A DNA stretch of 12,178 nt from an uncultured Opitutia bacterium. GTDB lineage: Bacteria; Verrucomicrobiota; Verrucomicrobiia; Opitutales; UBA953. The stretch spans positions 1 through 12,178 of the forward strand of contig CAITUF010000307.1 of the NCBI GenBank assembly GCA_903895475.1. Reading direction: 5' to 3'. Positions 5,808-12,178 of this stretch are shown here, piece by piece (positions within the stretch are counted from its first letter, which is position 1; each line of letters begins with the position of its first letter). Position numbers and translations under genes: made by a program. A model generated the notes under the pieces. It had not been told where the DNA came from. It made no database searches and saw only the letters and a program-made list of their open reading frames with translations.

Positions 5808-6722
5808 TTAGTTATTGGCAATCTTACCAGTGAAAGGCTGCAGGGTCACGACACCACCACGGGTGAACTGGTCGAGCTTCGCACCAGGCAGAATCTGCGC
5901 AGTGGAGAGGGCGGCCTGGACGGATTCGACGCGGATCGTACCGATGACCTGGTTGTTGATGAGAACCGTGAAACCAGACTGGGGCTTGATACCGTTGATT
6001 TCGCCGATGGAGAAGGAAACGAGGCCCTTGGAAGGATCGATGACCACGATGCGGGTCTTGATGGTTTCCGGACCAAACTCGATTTGAACGGTGTCAGCCT
6101 TTTCTTCGAGGAGAGGGTCGCGCGGATAAGGAGGCTTGTTGCCAGTCGTAGCGACGGTCCAGTTGTAGAGCTGGACGTACTTCTGGGTGGCCGAGTTGCG
6201 GCCTTCTTCAGCCTTGTTGGCCTTGGCGATTTCGCCGTCGAGCTGCTCCTTGGTGAAGAGGGCAGCAATCTTCTCCTTGTCCTTGGCGATTTCTTCCTTG
6301 GCGGAGTTGAGTTCGGCGGTGAGGGAATCTTTCTTGCTGTTGGCTTCAGTGAGCTGGCCGGTGAGTTCGTCACGCTTGCGGGTGAGCTCGGCGCGTTCGC
6401 CTTCGAGGGTGGTGACGTTAGCGGTGAGGCCTTCGATCTTCTGCTTCTTGTCGGCGACGTCGGCGTTGAGGTCCTTCACGTTGCCTTCGAGCTCGGTGAT
6501 CTTAGTGCGCTTGGCTTCCAGGAGGCTCTTGGCCTTGGTGTTGATGTCGACCATGCGGAGGTCGAACTGCTTGTTAGCCAAGATTTCGACGTCGGTCGTG
6601 GTCCAAACGGTGTTCACCATCGCAGTGTCGACCTTTCCCTTGAGCAGGTAGGCGAAGACACAGGCAGCGATCGCGGCGATGACGCCGACAACGCGGATGA
6701 CCAGATTTACAGACTTATTCAT
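5808..6722 (-). CDS. Membrane-anchored periplasmic coiled-coil protein
   Basis: A 304-residue protein. A single transmembrane helix spans about residues 6-27 (NLVIRVVGVIAAIAACVFAY) after a short basic N-terminus, so the rest should face the periplasm. Residues about 60-170 are a long coiled coil dense in Lys, Glu, Leu and Ala (for example KITELEG, LTRKRDELTGQL, AKEEIAKDKEKI). After a short Pro-containing segment, residues about 222-296 look like a small all-beta domain (KTRIVVIDPSKGLVSFSIG, GFTVLINNQVIGTIRV) of the SH3-like type often found at the C-terminus of envelope proteins. No enzyme motif is visible, and a structural or scaffolding role is inference. It lies 24 bases after pgi and 7 bases before the lipoprotein gene, which may be a partner. 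No Shine-Dalgarno motif precedes its ATG. Confidence 0.85.
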   Translation of the reverse strand: MNKSVNLVIRVVGVIAAIAACVFAYLLKGKVDTAMVNTVWTTTDVEILANKQFDLRMVDINTKAKSLLEAKRTKITELEGNVKDLNADVADKKQKIEGLTANVTTLEGERAELTRKRDELTGQLTEANSKKDSLTAELNSAKEEIAKDKEKIAALFTKEQLDGEIAKANKAEEGRNSATQKYVQLYNWTVATTGNKPPYPRDPLLEEKADTVQIEFGPETIKTRIVVIDPSKGLVSFSIGEINGIKPQSGFTVLINNQVIGTIRVESVQAALSTAQILPGAKLDQFTRGGVVTLQPFTGKIANN

Positions 6723-6746
6723 GGGGATTTTTGGGGAGTAAAGGGG

Positions 6747-8324
6747 TTAGGAATGACAAAAGGCCGTTTTCGCTGGGTCCCCCGATTCCTGTCGTTTAAC
6801 AGGTCCCGGGTTGGAGGAAACGTGCAGGAGAACTTTGAACACCACTTCCTCCGACCCGACAAGTCCAATTTCCTCGCAGAGCTGGGTTGTGGTTAGCCAT
6901 TTCCCGGGGGTCTTGGCCAGGCCAGCGATGGCGCGTGCACGAATCTTCAGGGTTTCCGAAGCAGCTTTCTTGCCGGCTTCGACGCCAGGTTGGTGGTAAG
7001 CGTTGATAGACAATAGGTTAGCATATAGTCCGACGGCCCGTTCAAAGAGCGCGATCAGGGTGCCAATCGAGTGGGCGTCGATTTTTTGGATGGTGATCGT
7101 GAGGTTGGCTCGGCCGCTGCCCGAGAGGGCCTCGCGCGAGCCGAGGAGAAAGGCTTGGAGGTAGTCGCCCGCGGTGACGCCGGGTTCGACTTCCGGGGAG
7201 GGGCCGCGGCGGTCTTGGAGGACTTCGATAAAGACCGCAAAGAAGTTGTTCACGCCATCACGCAGTTGCTGGACGTAGGCGTGCTGGTCGGTGGAGCCTT
7301 TGTTGCCATAGACAGTGAGGCCCTGAAAAACTTGGCGACCCGCAAGGTCGTGCTCTTTGCCCAGCGACTCCATGACGAGCTGCTGGAGGTAGCGGGAGAA
7401 GAGTAGGAGACGATCTTTATAGGGCAGTACGACCATCGCCTTGGTGCCACGGCCTTCGGTGAGATGATGCCATGCCAACGCGAGTTGGGCGGCCGGGTTG
7501 CGCGCGGTGTCCGTTTGGCGCGTGAGCTCATCCATGGCTTTCGCACCCGCCAGGAGTCCATCGATGTCGAGGCCTTGCAAAGCAGCGGGGAGGAGCCCAA
7601 CGGGGCCGAGTTCGCTCGTGCGGCCGCCCACCCAATCCCACATCGGGAAGCGGGCGAGCCACTGCTCGGCAACGGCAACTTTATCGAGCTGGCTGCCTTC
7701 GCCGGTGACAGCGACCGCATGGGCCGCAAAAGAAAGACCCGCCTGCTTCCAGCGCAGGGCGGCTTCAATCTGGCCGTTCCGCGGTTCGGGCGTGCTGCCA
7801 GATTTCGAAGTCACCAAGACGAGGGTGGTGCCGAGGCGCTGACCAAGCGCATCAAAGACGCGGTCGATACCGTCGGGATCCGTGTTGTCGATGAAGTGCA
7901 CGCGCAAGGTGTCTTGCGCGGTGCCGAGGGCATCGGCCACAAACTGCGGGCCTAAAGCCGAACCACCGATGCCGATGCAGAGGAGGTCGGTAAACTTACC
8001 GGCCTGCCCACAGACTTCGCCGGCGTGCACTTTTTTCGCAAAGGCGTGGATGGCTTGGACGGCCGCTTTAATCTCGGCGGTGAGGGTGGCGTTCGGAGCG
8101 AGCTCCGGCGCCCGCAGCCAATAGTGTCCGACCATGCGCTTTTCGTCCGGATTCGCGATCGACCCTTTTTCTAGTGCGGCCATGTCCGCCAAGGCCGCCC
8201 GCATCGCCGGTGCTATGCGCTCAGCAAAACCGGCGGGAGCCGGGGCGCGGCTCAAGTCGAGGGAGAAGCCCAGCTCCGGGTAGTGGATGAGCTGACTGCA
8301 GTAAGCGGCGAAGGTAGAGGCCAT
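6747..8324 (-). CDS. pgi: Glucose-6-phosphate isomerase
   Basis: Pgi interconverts glucose-6-phosphate and fructose-6-phosphate in glycolysis and gluconeogenesis in the cytoplasm. The 525-residue length is normal. Visible motifs include CIGIGGSALGP at 116-126, the phosphate-binding SKSGST at 173-178, the FPMWDWVGGRTSE block at 226-238, the catalytic Glu319 in VMESLGKEH, the ring-opening His348 in GSTDQHAYVQQLRDG, and NAYHQPGVEAGKK at 441-453 with the catalytic lysine near the end. Its last 45 residues (LTTTQLCEEIG and onward) look like a small helical extension. The ATG at 8322-8324 has a GAGG element just upstream, the only Shine-Dalgarno-like sequence in the window. It lies 51 bases after the FG-GAP gene and 24 before the coiled-coil gene. 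Confidence 0.97.
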   Translation of the reverse strand: MASTFAAYCSQLIHYPELGFSLDLSRAPAPAGFAERIAPAMRAALADMAALEKGSIANPDEKRMVGHYWLRAPELAPNATLTAEIKAAVQAIHAFAKKVHAGEVCGQAGKFTDLLCIGIGGSALGPQFVADALGTAQDTLRVHFIDNTDPDGIDRVFDALGQRLGTTLVLVTSKSGSTPEPRNGQIEAALRWKQAGLSFAAHAVAVTGEGSQLDKVAVAEQWLARFPMWDWVGGRTSELGPVGLLPAALQGLDIDGLLAGAKAMDELTRQTDTARNPAAQLALAWHHLTEGRGTKAMVVLPYKDRLLLFSRYLQQLVMESLGKEHDLAGRQVFQGLTVYGNKGSTDQHAYVQQLRDGVNNFFAVFIEVLQDRRGPSPEVEPGVTAGDYLQAFLLGSREALSGSGRANLTITIQKIDAHSIGTLIALFERAVGLYANLLSINAYHQPGVEAGKKAASETLKIRARAIAGLAKTPGKWLTTTQLCEEIGLVGSEEVVFKVLLHVSSNPGPVKRQESGDPAKTAFCHS

Positions 8325-8338
8325 CGCCTCGTTGATAT

Positions 8339-8358
8339 CCCCTCCGTGGGGGTGGAGG
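8339..8358 (-). promoter_or_regulatory. Possible leader hairpin upstream of pgi
   Basis: CCTCC (8341-8345) and GGAGG (8354-8358) can pair around an 8-base loop in the 51-base gap between the FG-GAP gene and pgi. On the minus strand the GGAGG lies about 17-21 bases before the pgi ATG, too far for a normal ribosome-binding site. A short stem, so it may be chance. Confidence 0.2.
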
Positions 8359-8375
8359 CAATCCCGTTCGCCCGC

Positions 8376-9584
8376 TTACGGACGGAGCGTCAGGACGTGG
8401 AGGCCTTTTTTATTGGCCGTCACGATTTCCGCCCGTCCGTCGGCATTGAGGTCCGCAACGGCGAACTGCGTGCCGATGCCCGAGTCATCATCCGCTACGT
8501 GCGTCGAGAAGATGATCGTGCCAGCGGCGTCTTTCACCCATGTCAGGCCGATCACCAGCGGAACCGCGAGGGGATTGGCGTCGCCCTTCGGTCCGTGGGC
8601 CCAGAAGCGTTTGCCGGTGAAGAGGACGGGGCGGCCATCGGATGCTTGTTTGCTCAGCACCAAGGCATGCATCTGTCCCAGCACTAAGCCGCCCAAGGAG
8701 TTCGCCGGCTTGTCGTCGAGGATGCGGTGCTCGACGAAAGTGCTTTCGCCCTTCGCGTCGCGGCGCTGCTGGAACCAAGAAAGGCCGAAACGGTGCGCGT
8801 CGAGCGAGGTGAGTACATCCGCCAAGCCGTCGCCATCGACGTCGGTAACAATCATCTGCGCGCCGCCATTACGGCCCGCCGAAAAGGCGACGGCGTGAAA
8901 GGTCCAAAGCGTACCAGCAGGGGCTTTCGGTCCGGGATTTTCCCACCAGCCGTTGCGTTCGAGGATGTCAGGAAGGCTATCGCCGTTCAGATCGCCCACG
9001 CCCAAGCCGTGCGTGAAGCGTGCATACTTTTTAGGGTCGGCCGCACTGATGGCGGTAAATTTCGCCGGCTGCGTGGGGTCGGCGGCGAGCTTAACGAAGC
9101 CCACGGCGCCCTCAGACATACAGACGAGTTCGGGTTTACCGTCGCCATCAAGGTCAAGGAGGTGCGGCGATTCGTTATCAGTCTTGGCCAGGAAGAGGTG
9201 GCGCTTCCACGGGGCGTCCGTCTGCGCGCTTGGGTTCTCATACCAATACGTTTCCTTGCCCGGGAAGCCGACGGTGATGACGTCCGGCCGGCCGTCACCA
9301 TTGAGATCCGCGATCAGTTGTACGAACGAATCTGAGTAGCCGAGCGGGTCGTAAGGCCGGCCGGGGTTGGCCGCCAAAACATGGCGGACGCGGAAATCGG
9401 GGCCTTCGTACCAATGCGGTCCAGCCACGATGTCCGGCTTGCCGTCGCCGTTGAGGTCGCCGACAGCGCAACCTTCGCTGAAGAAGTCCGTGGTCAGGGT
9501 GCGCCGCGTGAAGTTGGGTTCGGGCGCAGCGCCAAGGGCGCACGTGCCGAGGCAAGCTAGGGCAAGCAGGGTGGGGCGAAGCAT
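8376..9584 (-). CDS. Secreted FG-GAP/VCBS-repeat beta-propeller protein
   Basis: A 402-residue protein with a signal peptide (residues 1-19, cleavage near LGA/APE). The mature protein is built from repeated blades, each with an EF-hand-like calcium loop: DLNGDGKPD at 43-51, DLNGDGRPD at 93-101, DLDGDGKPE at 144-152, DLNGDSLPD at 198-206, DVDGDGLAD at 248-256 and DLNADGRAE at 378-386. Loops are about 50 residues apart, except for one long interval (256-378) where a blade appears to have lost its loop. Repeated aromatic motifs (HWYEGP, YWYENP, GWWENP, LSWFQQ) follow the loops. This is the FG-GAP/VCBS fold common in secreted proteins of Verrucomicrobiota and Planctomycetota. No catalytic domain is attached, so binding or adhesion is likely, but the target is unknown. 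Its start lies 88 bases downstream of the ilvD stop. Confidence 0.88.
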   Translation of the reverse strand: MLRPTLLALACLGTCALGAAPEPNFTRRTLTTDFFSEGCAVGDLNGDGKPDIVAGPHWYEGPDFRVRHVLAANPGRPYDPLGYSDSFVQLIADLNGDGRPDVITVGFPGKETYWYENPSAQTDAPWKRHLFLAKTDNESPHLLDLDGDGKPELVCMSEGAVGFVKLAADPTQPAKFTAISAADPKKYARFTHGLGVGDLNGDSLPDILERNGWWENPGPKAPAGTLWTFHAVAFSAGRNGGAQMIVTDVDGDGLADVLTSLDAHRFGLSWFQQRRDAKGESTFVEHRILDDKPANSLGGLVLGQMHALVLSKQASDGRPVLFTGKRFWAHGPKGDANPLAVPLVIGLTWVKDAAGTIIFSTHVADDDSGIGTQFAVADLNADGRAEIVTANKKGLHVLTLRP

Positions 9585-9587
9585 AAG

Positions 9588-9598
9588 GGCACGGTGCC
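9588..9598. repeat. Short palindrome at the start of the FG-GAP gene
   Basis: GGCAC (9588-9592) and GTGCC (9594-9598) form a perfect inverted repeat around one G, ending 3 bases before the ATG on the minus strand. It occupies the place of a ribosome-binding site. It may be chance at this size. Confidence 0.3.
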
Positions 9599-9625
9599 TG
9601 CTTCCCGAGCGGAGGCAAAAACAAA

Positions 9626-9651
9626 GCAGGCGAGACCAGAGTCTCGCCTGC
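9626..9651 (-). terminator. Rho-independent terminator of ilvD
   Basis: A perfect 11-bp stem, GCAGGCGAGAC (9626-9636) and GTCTCGCCTGC (9641-9651), closes a four-base loop (CAGA on the plus strand, TCTG on the minus). The minus-strand transcript continues with TTTGTTTTTG. It lies 21 bases after the ilvD stop and separates ilvD from the FG-GAP/pgi cluster. Confidence 0.9.
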
Positions 9652-9672
9652 GAGCGCCCCCAATGGCTTCGC

Positions 9673-11361
9673 TTAGTCGGCGTCGGTCACCGCACCATCG
9701 CTGGCGGAGGACACGAGTTTCGCATACTTGGCCAACGTGCCACGCTTTTCTTTGCAAGGGGTGGGCTTCCAAGCCTGCAGGCGACGGGTGATTTCTTCCG
9801 TCGGGACGGCGAGGTTAATTTCGTTCTTGAGGGCATCGATGATGATGGTGTCGCCGTTCTGGACTATAGCGAGAACGCCGCCCACGGCAGCTTCCGGGGT
9901 GATGTGTCCAACCACGAAGCCGTGGCTGCCTCCCGAGAAGCGTCCATCGGTGATGAGGGCGATGGTCTTGCCCAAGCCCTTGCCCATGATGGCGCTGGTC
10001 GGCCCGAGCATCTCGCGCATGCCGGGGCCACCCTTGGGGCCTTCGTTGCGGATGACGATGACGTGGCCGTCTTTGACTTCGCCACTGAGGATACCCTTGA
10101 GGGAGTCTTCTTCGGATTCGTAGACGATGGCCTTGCCGGTGAAGGCGCTGCCTTCTTTACCGGTGATCTTGGCGACGGCGCCTTCGGGCGCGAGGTTGCC
10201 ACGGAGAATGCGCAGATGGCTGTCAGCCTTGATGGGATTGGAGAAGCGGCGGACAACGTCCTGGTCCGCAGCGTAGTTCCCGACGTTCGCTAAGTTTTCT
10301 GCCACGGTCTTGCCGGTGACCGTCATGCAATCGCCATGCAGAAGGCCCTGATCGAGCAGCATCTTCAGCAGCGGTTGGAGGCCGCCGATACGCACGAAGT
10401 GAGCCATGTTGTACTTACCGCTCGGCTTGAGGTCGGCGAGCACCGGGACCTTCCGGCCGACGCGTTCGAAATCTTCGAGGGTCAGTTTGATGTGGGCGGT
10501 GTGGGCCATCGCGATGAGGTGAAGCACAGCATTCGTCGAACCGCCGAGGGCGATGACGACGGTGATGGCGTTCTCAAAGGCTTTCTTGGAGAGGATGTCC
10601 GAGGGACGGATATTCTTCTTGAGCAGCTCCAAAACGGCTTTGCCGGCGCGTTCGCAGTCGGCGAGTTTGTCCTTGGAGTTTGCGAGCTGGGCAGAGCTGT
10701 CGGGTAGGCTGAGGCCGAGGGCTTCGATGGCCGAGGCCATGGTGTTGGCGGTATACATACCGCCACAGGAGCCTTCGCCCGGAATCGAACATTTCTCAAT
10801 TTCCTTGAGCTCGGCGTCGTCGATCTGCTTGCCGGCATGCTTACCGACGGCTTCGAAGACGGTGACGATATCCGCCGATTGGCCGCGGTGTAGGCCAGGG
10901 ACGATGGTGCCGCCATACACGAAGACGGAGGGGCGGTTGAGGCGAGCCATGGCCATCACGCAGCCAGGCATATTCTTGTCGCAACCGCCGATGGTCACGA
11001 GGCCGTCAAAGCCTTCCGCACCAGCCACGGCCTCAATGGAGTCAGCGATGATCTCGCGGGAAACGAGCGAGTAACGCATCCCCGGTGTCCCCATGGAGAT
11101 GCCATCCGAGACGGTGATCGTTCCAAAAATCACACCTTTACCGCCTGCTTGGTCGGCGCCTTTGGAGGCTTCCACGGCCAGCCGGTCAATATGCATGTTG
11201 CAGGGGGTCACCATCGACCAAGTCGAGGCCACGCCCACCACCGGCTTATGGAAGTCGGCATCGGTGAAGCCGACGGCCCGAAGCATGGCGCGGCTGGGGG
11301 CGCGGTCGGCGCCGTCCACGACGATGGAGGAGTGCTGGCGGGTGCAATCAGGGGAGCTCAT
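9673..11361 (-). CDS. ilvD: Dihydroxy-acid dehydratase IlvD
   Basis: IlvD dehydrates 2,3-dihydroxy-3-methylbutanoate and its homologue in valine, leucine and isoleucine synthesis. The 562-residue protein is full length. Three cluster-ligand cysteines are visible: C54 in TPCN, C127 in GGCDKNMPGC and C199 in GSCGGMYTANTM. This three-Cys pattern is that of the [2Fe-2S]-type dehydratases. SDGISMGTPGMRYSLVSRE at 85-103 and GRFSGGSHGFVVGHITPEA (C-terminal third) are also family signatures. The related sugar-acid dehydratases (Edd and others) share the fold but match this pattern less well. The ATG at 11359-11361 has no Shine-Dalgarno motif. The gene has its own terminator and stands alone, divergent from scpB. 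Confidence 0.97.
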   Translation of the reverse strand: MSSPDCTRQHSSIVVDGADRAPSRAMLRAVGFTDADFHKPVVGVASTWSMVTPCNMHIDRLAVEASKGADQAGGKGVIFGTITVSDGISMGTPGMRYSLVSREIIADSIEAVAGAEGFDGLVTIGGCDKNMPGCVMAMARLNRPSVFVYGGTIVPGLHRGQSADIVTVFEAVGKHAGKQIDDAELKEIEKCSIPGEGSCGGMYTANTMASAIEALGLSLPDSSAQLANSKDKLADCERAGKAVLELLKKNIRPSDILSKKAFENAITVVIALGGSTNAVLHLIAMAHTAHIKLTLEDFERVGRKVPVLADLKPSGKYNMAHFVRIGGLQPLLKMLLDQGLLHGDCMTVTGKTVAENLANVGNYAADQDVVRRFSNPIKADSHLRILRGNLAPEGAVAKITGKEGSAFTGKAIVYESEEDSLKGILSGEVKDGHVIVIRNEGPKGGPGMREMLGPTSAIMGKGLGKTIALITDGRFSGGSHGFVVGHITPEAAVGGVLAIVQNGDTIIIDALKNEINLAVPTEEITRRLQAWKPTPCKEKRGTLAKYAKLVSSASDGAVTDAD

Positions 11362-11382
11362 GTGGGTGTGAAAAGTCTGCGG

Positions 11383-11410
11383 TTGTCAGTAGGGGGGACC
11401 CCCCTAATAA
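11383..11410 (+). promoter_or_regulatory. Candidate scpB promoter with a palindromic spacer
   Basis: TTGTCA (11383-11388, five of six to TTGACA) is followed 16 bases later by TAATAA (11405-11410, only three of six to TATAAT). The spacer is almost wholly the palindrome TAGGGGGGACCCCCCTA (11390-11406). If real, transcription starts near 11417, about 60 bases before scpB. The weak -10 makes this tentative. Confidence 0.25.
11390..11406. repeat. Perfect G6/C6 palindrome between ilvD and scpB
   Basis: TAGGGGGG (11390-11397), a central A (11398), and CCCCCCTA (11399-11406) form a perfect 17-base inverted repeat in the 116-base divergent region. As RNA it would be a 7-bp hairpin with a 3-base loop, in the ilvD leader 28 bases before the start. 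As DNA it could be an operator. The rest of 11362-11477 shows a C-rich stretch before scpB and nothing else I can name. Confidence 0.6.
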
Positions 11411-11477
11411 GTGGGAAGGGCCGACTCTGCCGTCCGCCCCCTTTTCCGACAATCCAATTTTACGCCCCTCTCCCCCC

Positions 11478-12178
11478 GTGGAATTCAACCTTAAGAAAAT
11501 CATCAAGGCGCTCCTGCTCTCGACCTCCGAGGCGGTCTCCATCAAGGACATCCAAAAGGTCGTCCAGCGCTACCATGCCCAATCGGCCTCCGAGTCGACG
11601 GAAGAGCGGCCGGCCGCCGAGCCTGGCACCGCGCCTGCGCCCGTCGCTACTCAGCCGGTGCAAGAGGTGATTCAGGATATCATCGATCAGGTGCCGACTT
11701 TACTAACGGCCACGCAGATTCGCGAGGCGGTCGACGCCCTCGAGGTTGAAATGCGCGAGGCTAATGATGCGTCGCGCATCCTGCAAGGTCCGGAAGGCTT
11801 CCGTCTCGTGATCTCACCCGTCTACGCCGATTGGGTTCGTCTGCTTCGTGGTGAGCCTCGTCCGCAGCGCCTCAGCCCCGCCGCCCTTGAAACGCTTTCC
11901 ATCGTCGCCTACCGTCAGCCCGTCACGCGTCCGGAGATGGAAGCCATCCGTGGCGTTTCCGTCGACAGCGCCTTGAATCGTTTGATGGAGCTCGAGTTCG
12001 TTGCCGTGACGGGTCGCGCTGATCTCCCGGGCCGTCCTATCCAATACGGGACGACCGATAAGTTTCTTGATTTCACCGGCCTGCGCACGCTGGGCGAGTT
12101 ACCTGCGTCCGATGTCCTGTCGCCCGCGCAGATTTCCGAATGGATTACGCGTGCCACGACGCCCGTGGCCGTCGGTGA
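11478..12178 (+). CDS. scpB: Segregation and condensation protein ScpB (cut by window edge)
   Basis: ScpB is the kleisin-associated subunit of the SMC-ScpA-ScpB complex that compacts and segregates the chromosome. The first 233 residues are visible with no stop before the edge. The winged-helix signature is clear: LSPAALETLSIVAYRQPVTR (132-151), PEMEAIRGVSVDSALNRLME (152-171), then VTGRADLPGRPIQYGTTDKFLDFTGL (177-202). The N-terminal winged helix begins normally (IIKALLLSTSEAVSIKDIQKVV, 8-29) but is followed by a Glu/Pro/Ala-rich insertion (about residues 34-75) before TATQIREAVDALEVEMRE. The start is GTG at 11478-11480; no in-frame ATG lies nearby, and no Shine-Dalgarno motif is seen. scpA is not in the window. 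Confidence 0.93.
   Translation, partial: MEFNLKKIIKALLLSTSEAVSIKDIQKVVQRYHAQSASESTEERPAAEPGTAPAPVATQPVQEVIQDIIDQVPTLLTATQIREAVDALEVEMREANDASRILQGPEGFRLVISPVYADWVRLLRGEPRPQRLSPAALETLSIVAYRQPVTRPEMEAIRGVSVDSALNRLMELEFVAVTGRADLPGRPIQYGTTDKFLDFTGLRTLGELPASDVLSPAQISEWITRATTPVAVG

Noticed and set aside
5799..6896. 365-codon open frame on the plus strand, antisense to the coiled-coil gene
   Set aside because: It mirrors the codon bias of the Lys/Glu/Leu-rich coiled coil, is full of Leu/Val/Gly/Asp with no recognisable motif, and overlaps two well-supported minus-strand genes.
9367..10293. 308-codon open frame on the plus strand across ilvD and the FG-GAP gene
   Set aside because: It runs antisense through the ilvD terminator and two clear genes, and shows no domain.
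11149..11670. Open frame on the plus strand spanning the ilvD start and the beginning of scpB
   Set aside because: It covers the intergenic palindrome and reads scpB in the wrong frame; the GTG-started frame gives an unmistakable ScpB.
1..12178. Search for CRISPR repeats, tRNA cloverleafs, IS ends, phage or defence genes
   Set aside because: No regular spaced repeats, transposase motifs, terminal inverted repeats or defence-type domains were seen on either strand.

Overview
This window looks like a mostly housekeeping stretch of a Gram-negative bacterial chromosome with a moderately high GC content. LpxA, a lipoprotein and several signal peptides indicate an outer membrane. The mix of an FG-GAP/VCBS secreted protein, a membrane-anchored coiled-coil protein, and near-absence of Shine-Dalgarno motifs makes me favour the Verrucomicrobiota (perhaps Opitutae-like). 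That placement is inference from style, not from a marker gene. No tRNA, rRNA, CRISPR array, insertion sequence or prophage gene is visible, and there is no gene-free stretch longer than about 120 bases.

Layout. (1) Bases 1-565, minus strand: rpmF (ribosomal protein L32) followed by plsX (acyl-phosphate synthesis), the widely conserved L32/phospholipid pair, cut by the left window edge. (2) Bases 668-1216, plus strand: a HAD-family sugar-phosphate phosphatase related to GmhB but without its zinc-binding cysteines. It faces rpmF head to head and ends at a strong, probably bidirectional terminator (1223-1252). (3) Bases 1275-1697, minus: a small exported protein made of 48-residue repeats rich in Cys, Lys and Pro. 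(4) Bases 1767-9584, minus: a run of nine tightly packed genes, read right to left: FG-GAP protein, pgi, coiled-coil membrane protein, small lipoprotein, rsmI, unknown protein, lpxA, pdxA, BtuF-like binding protein. Several junctions are stop/start overlaps (GTGA, ATGA, TGATG) or nearly so (TAAGATG). (5) ilvD, minus, with its own hairpin terminator (9626-9651). (6) scpB, plus, divergent from ilvD and cut by the right edge.

The long cluster mixes central carbon metabolism (Pgi), envelope building (LpxA, the lipoprotein, the coiled-coil protein), translation (RsmI), vitamin B6 synthesis (PdxA) and metal or cobalamin uptake (the BtuF-like protein). The tight spacing suggests co-transcription of at least the parts from the coiled-coil gene to rsmI and from the unknown gene to the BtuF-like gene.

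I did not find a clearly new multi-gene system. The most distinctive items are the repeat-built Cys-rich exported protein, the unknown gene coupled to lpxA, the coiled-coil/lipoprotein pair, two terminators with the same tetraloop, a perfect G/C palindrome between ilvD and scpB, an inverted repeat on the likely rpmF promoter, and the lack of Shine-Dalgarno sequences at nearly every start.
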